Of a stretch of 64,000 nt of DNA, positions 62,786 through 64,000 are shown in pieces. The notes below the pieces were generated by a model, which worked only from the letters and a program-made list of their open reading frames with translations, was not told where the DNA came from and did not search any database. Each line of letters starts with the position of its first letter. Position 1 is the stretch's first letter. This DNA comes from CAWELS01 sp964468205. Lineage in GTDB: Bacteria; Acidobacteriota; Terriglobia; Bryobacterales; Bryobacteraceae. Position numbers and translations under genes: made by a program. The stretch covers positions 62,001 to 126,000 of the forward strand of contig CAYXVG010000006.1 of the NCBI GenBank assembly GCA_964468205.1, read 5' to 3'.

Positions 62786-64000
62786 TGGCCGAAGCAAAGG
62801 GTTCCCAGAAAGCGAAGGCCGTAGAAACTGTCGAGGAAGTTAGCCTGCTCGACCAAATCGTAACCGAAGGCCGCTTCAGCGAGACGGCCCGGGAGCGCGG
62901 CAAGGACCTGATCAAGGAATTCGTGGAACAGGTCATCGACGGAAGCATAACCGTGGCGCGGGACGCCGAGATGATGATCAACGCGCGCATCGCGCAGCTC
63001 GATCATCTCCTGTCCATTCAGCTCAGCGAGATCCTCCACCATCCGGATTTCCAAAAACTCGAGGGTTCCTGGCGAGGTCTGCACCACCTGGTATCCCAGA
63101 GCGAAACAAGCACGATGCTGAAGATCCGGGTGATGAATTGCTCGAAAAAGGAGTTGCTGCGGGACTTGCAGCGCGCCCCGGAGTTTGACCAAAGCGCGCT
63201 CTTCAAGAAAGTGTACGAGGAAGAGTACGGCGTCTTCGGCGGAGCTCCTTTCGGAGCTCTCATCGGGGACTACGAGTTCGGCAAGCACCCGGAAGACATC
63301 GAACTGCTCGAGCGAGTTTCTCAAGTGGCCGCCGCCGCTCACGCTCCATTCTTCTCCGCCGCGTCAGCCGACATGCTCAATCTGGAGACATTCACCCAGC
63401 TTGACCGGCCCCGTGACCTGGCGAAAATATTTGACACTACCGAATACGCAAAGTGGAAGAGCTTCCGGCAGAGCGAGGACTCGCGATATGTGGGCCTCTG
63501 CCTCCCGCGGACCCTCGGCCGCCTCCCTTACGGCCGGGATACCAAATCGGTAGAGGCGTTCAATTTCGAAGAGGGCGTGGACGGCACCGAACACGACAAG
63601 TACCTGTGGATGAACGCCGCCTATTCACTCGGCACCCGCCTCACCGACTCCTTTGCCAAGTACGGAATGTGCGTGACCATCCGGGGCGTGGAAGGAGGCG
63701 GTTTGGTCGAGGGTCTGCCCGTGCACAATTTCTATACCGACGAGGGCGATGTGGTGATGAAGTGTCCGACCGAAACACCCATCACGGACCGCCGGGAAAA
63801 GGAGCTTGCGGATTTGGGCTTCATCCCGCTGGTACACTGCAAAGGCACCGATTACGCGGCATTCTTCAGCGCCCAGAGCGCCCAGAAACCGAAGTTGTAC
63901 GACGACGACGCAGCGAACGCCAACGCCAGGCTCTCGACTCAGTTGCCATACATCATGGCCGTATCCCGTTTCGCCCACTACCTGAAAGCCATGATGCGGG
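62785..64000 (+). CDS. tssC: Type VI sheath large subunit TssC, 3' end outside the window
   Basis: 405 codons are present; the frame is open to the window edge. VipB/ImpC pattern: HPDFQKLEGSWRGLHHLVSQ, KKELLRDLQRAPEFDQSALF, GALIGDYEFGKHPEDIELL, LPRTLGRLPYGRDTKSVEAF, DLGFIPLVHCKGTDYAAFFS and RFAHYLKAMMR at the end. It is full-length as far as it can be seen (the family is about 490 aa). It is coupled to tssB by TAATG. Confidence 0.96.
   Translation, partial: MAEAKGSQKAKAVETVEEVSLLDQIVTEGRFSETARERGKDLIKEFVEQVIDGSITVARDAEMMINARIAQLDHLLSIQLSEILHHPDFQKLEGSWRGLHHLVSQSETSTMLKIRVMNCSKKELLRDLQRAPEFDQSALFKKVYEEEYGVFGGAPFGALIGDYEFGKHPEDIELLERVSQVAAAAHAPFFSAASADMLNLETFTQLDRPRDLAKIFDTTEYAKWKSFRQSEDSRYVGLCLPRTLGRLPYGRDTKSVEAFNFEEGVDGTEHDKYLWMNAAYSLGTRLTDSFAKYGMCVTIRGVEGGGLVEGLPVHNFYTDEGDVVMKCPTETPITDRREKELADLGFIPLVHCKGTDYAAFFSAQSAQKPKLYDDDAANANARLSTQLPYIMAVSRFAHYLKAMMR

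Noticed and set aside
1..64000. CRISPR arrays
   Set aside because: No regularly spaced repeat series of the proper length was seen on either strand, and no cas genes were recognised.
1..64000. rRNA genes
   Set aside because: No conserved 16S or 23S sequence blocks were seen.

Overview
The window reads as chromosomal DNA from an Acidobacteriota bacterium of the Solibacter/Bryobacter type. The signs are a large TonB-dependent receptor with an N-terminal carboxypeptidase-regulatory-like domain, a TIGR03437-type domain, an ECF sigma factor of the large acidobacterial/planctomycete kind, many Ser/Thr kinases with C-terminal membrane anchors, class II ribonucleotide reductase and many secreted repeat proteins. 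This is inferred from gene content; no rRNA is present.

Two parts meet near 36.4 kb. Part 1 (about 1-36.4 kb) looks accessory. It opens with a truncated gene, a TonB receptor and an unknown W-rich protein whose upstream leader is a copy of the receptor's leader. Next comes a 1.5 kb graveyard of decayed genes (IS110, a second transposase scrap, TonB receptor, IS630, sulfatase). Then follows a dense 20 kb block. A minus-strand operon encodes a tubulin/FtsZ-like GTPase, a zinc-ribbon TPR membrane protein, a DUF4384-like protein, a caspase-family protease and a large periplasmic protein. A divergent plus-strand operon encodes two membrane Ser/Thr kinases and a duplicated RDD protein. A further minus-strand operon encodes a CHAT protease with TPRs, two sigma factors and a membrane protein placed like an anti-sigma factor. 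After that lie a 42-aa small ORF, an outer-membrane beta-barrel, a 1475-aa secreted M23 peptidase/lipase fusion and a single-chain restriction-modification enzyme. The block ends at the 5' half of a tRNA-Val gene beside paired direct repeats, which looks like an integration junction.

Part 2 (36.5-64 kb) is visibly more G+C-rich with cleaner core-type genes. It holds a four-gene operon (MscS channel, AAA-type ATPase, second MscS channel, TPR protein); nrdJ with a probable NrdR-controlled promoter; a methyltransferase plus beta-helix lipoprotein; a degenerate Wzt-like ABC protein; an ATP-grasp-like protein; an RDD protein; an M23 peptidase with PKD-like repeats; and a PhoD-type phosphatase. The last 10 kb is a type VI secretion locus: tssK, an unusual TssB-TssC fusion, two tandem paralogous methyltransferases, a PEGA-domain Ser/Thr kinase, tssB and the start of tssC, which runs off the window.

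The best candidate for an undescribed system is the 6.4-26.6 kb block, which combines a tubulin-like GTPase, a C14 caspase, a CHAT protease, dedicated membrane kinases and dedicated sigma factors in three adjacent operons. The MscS-AAA-MscS operon and the TssB-TssC fusion are second.
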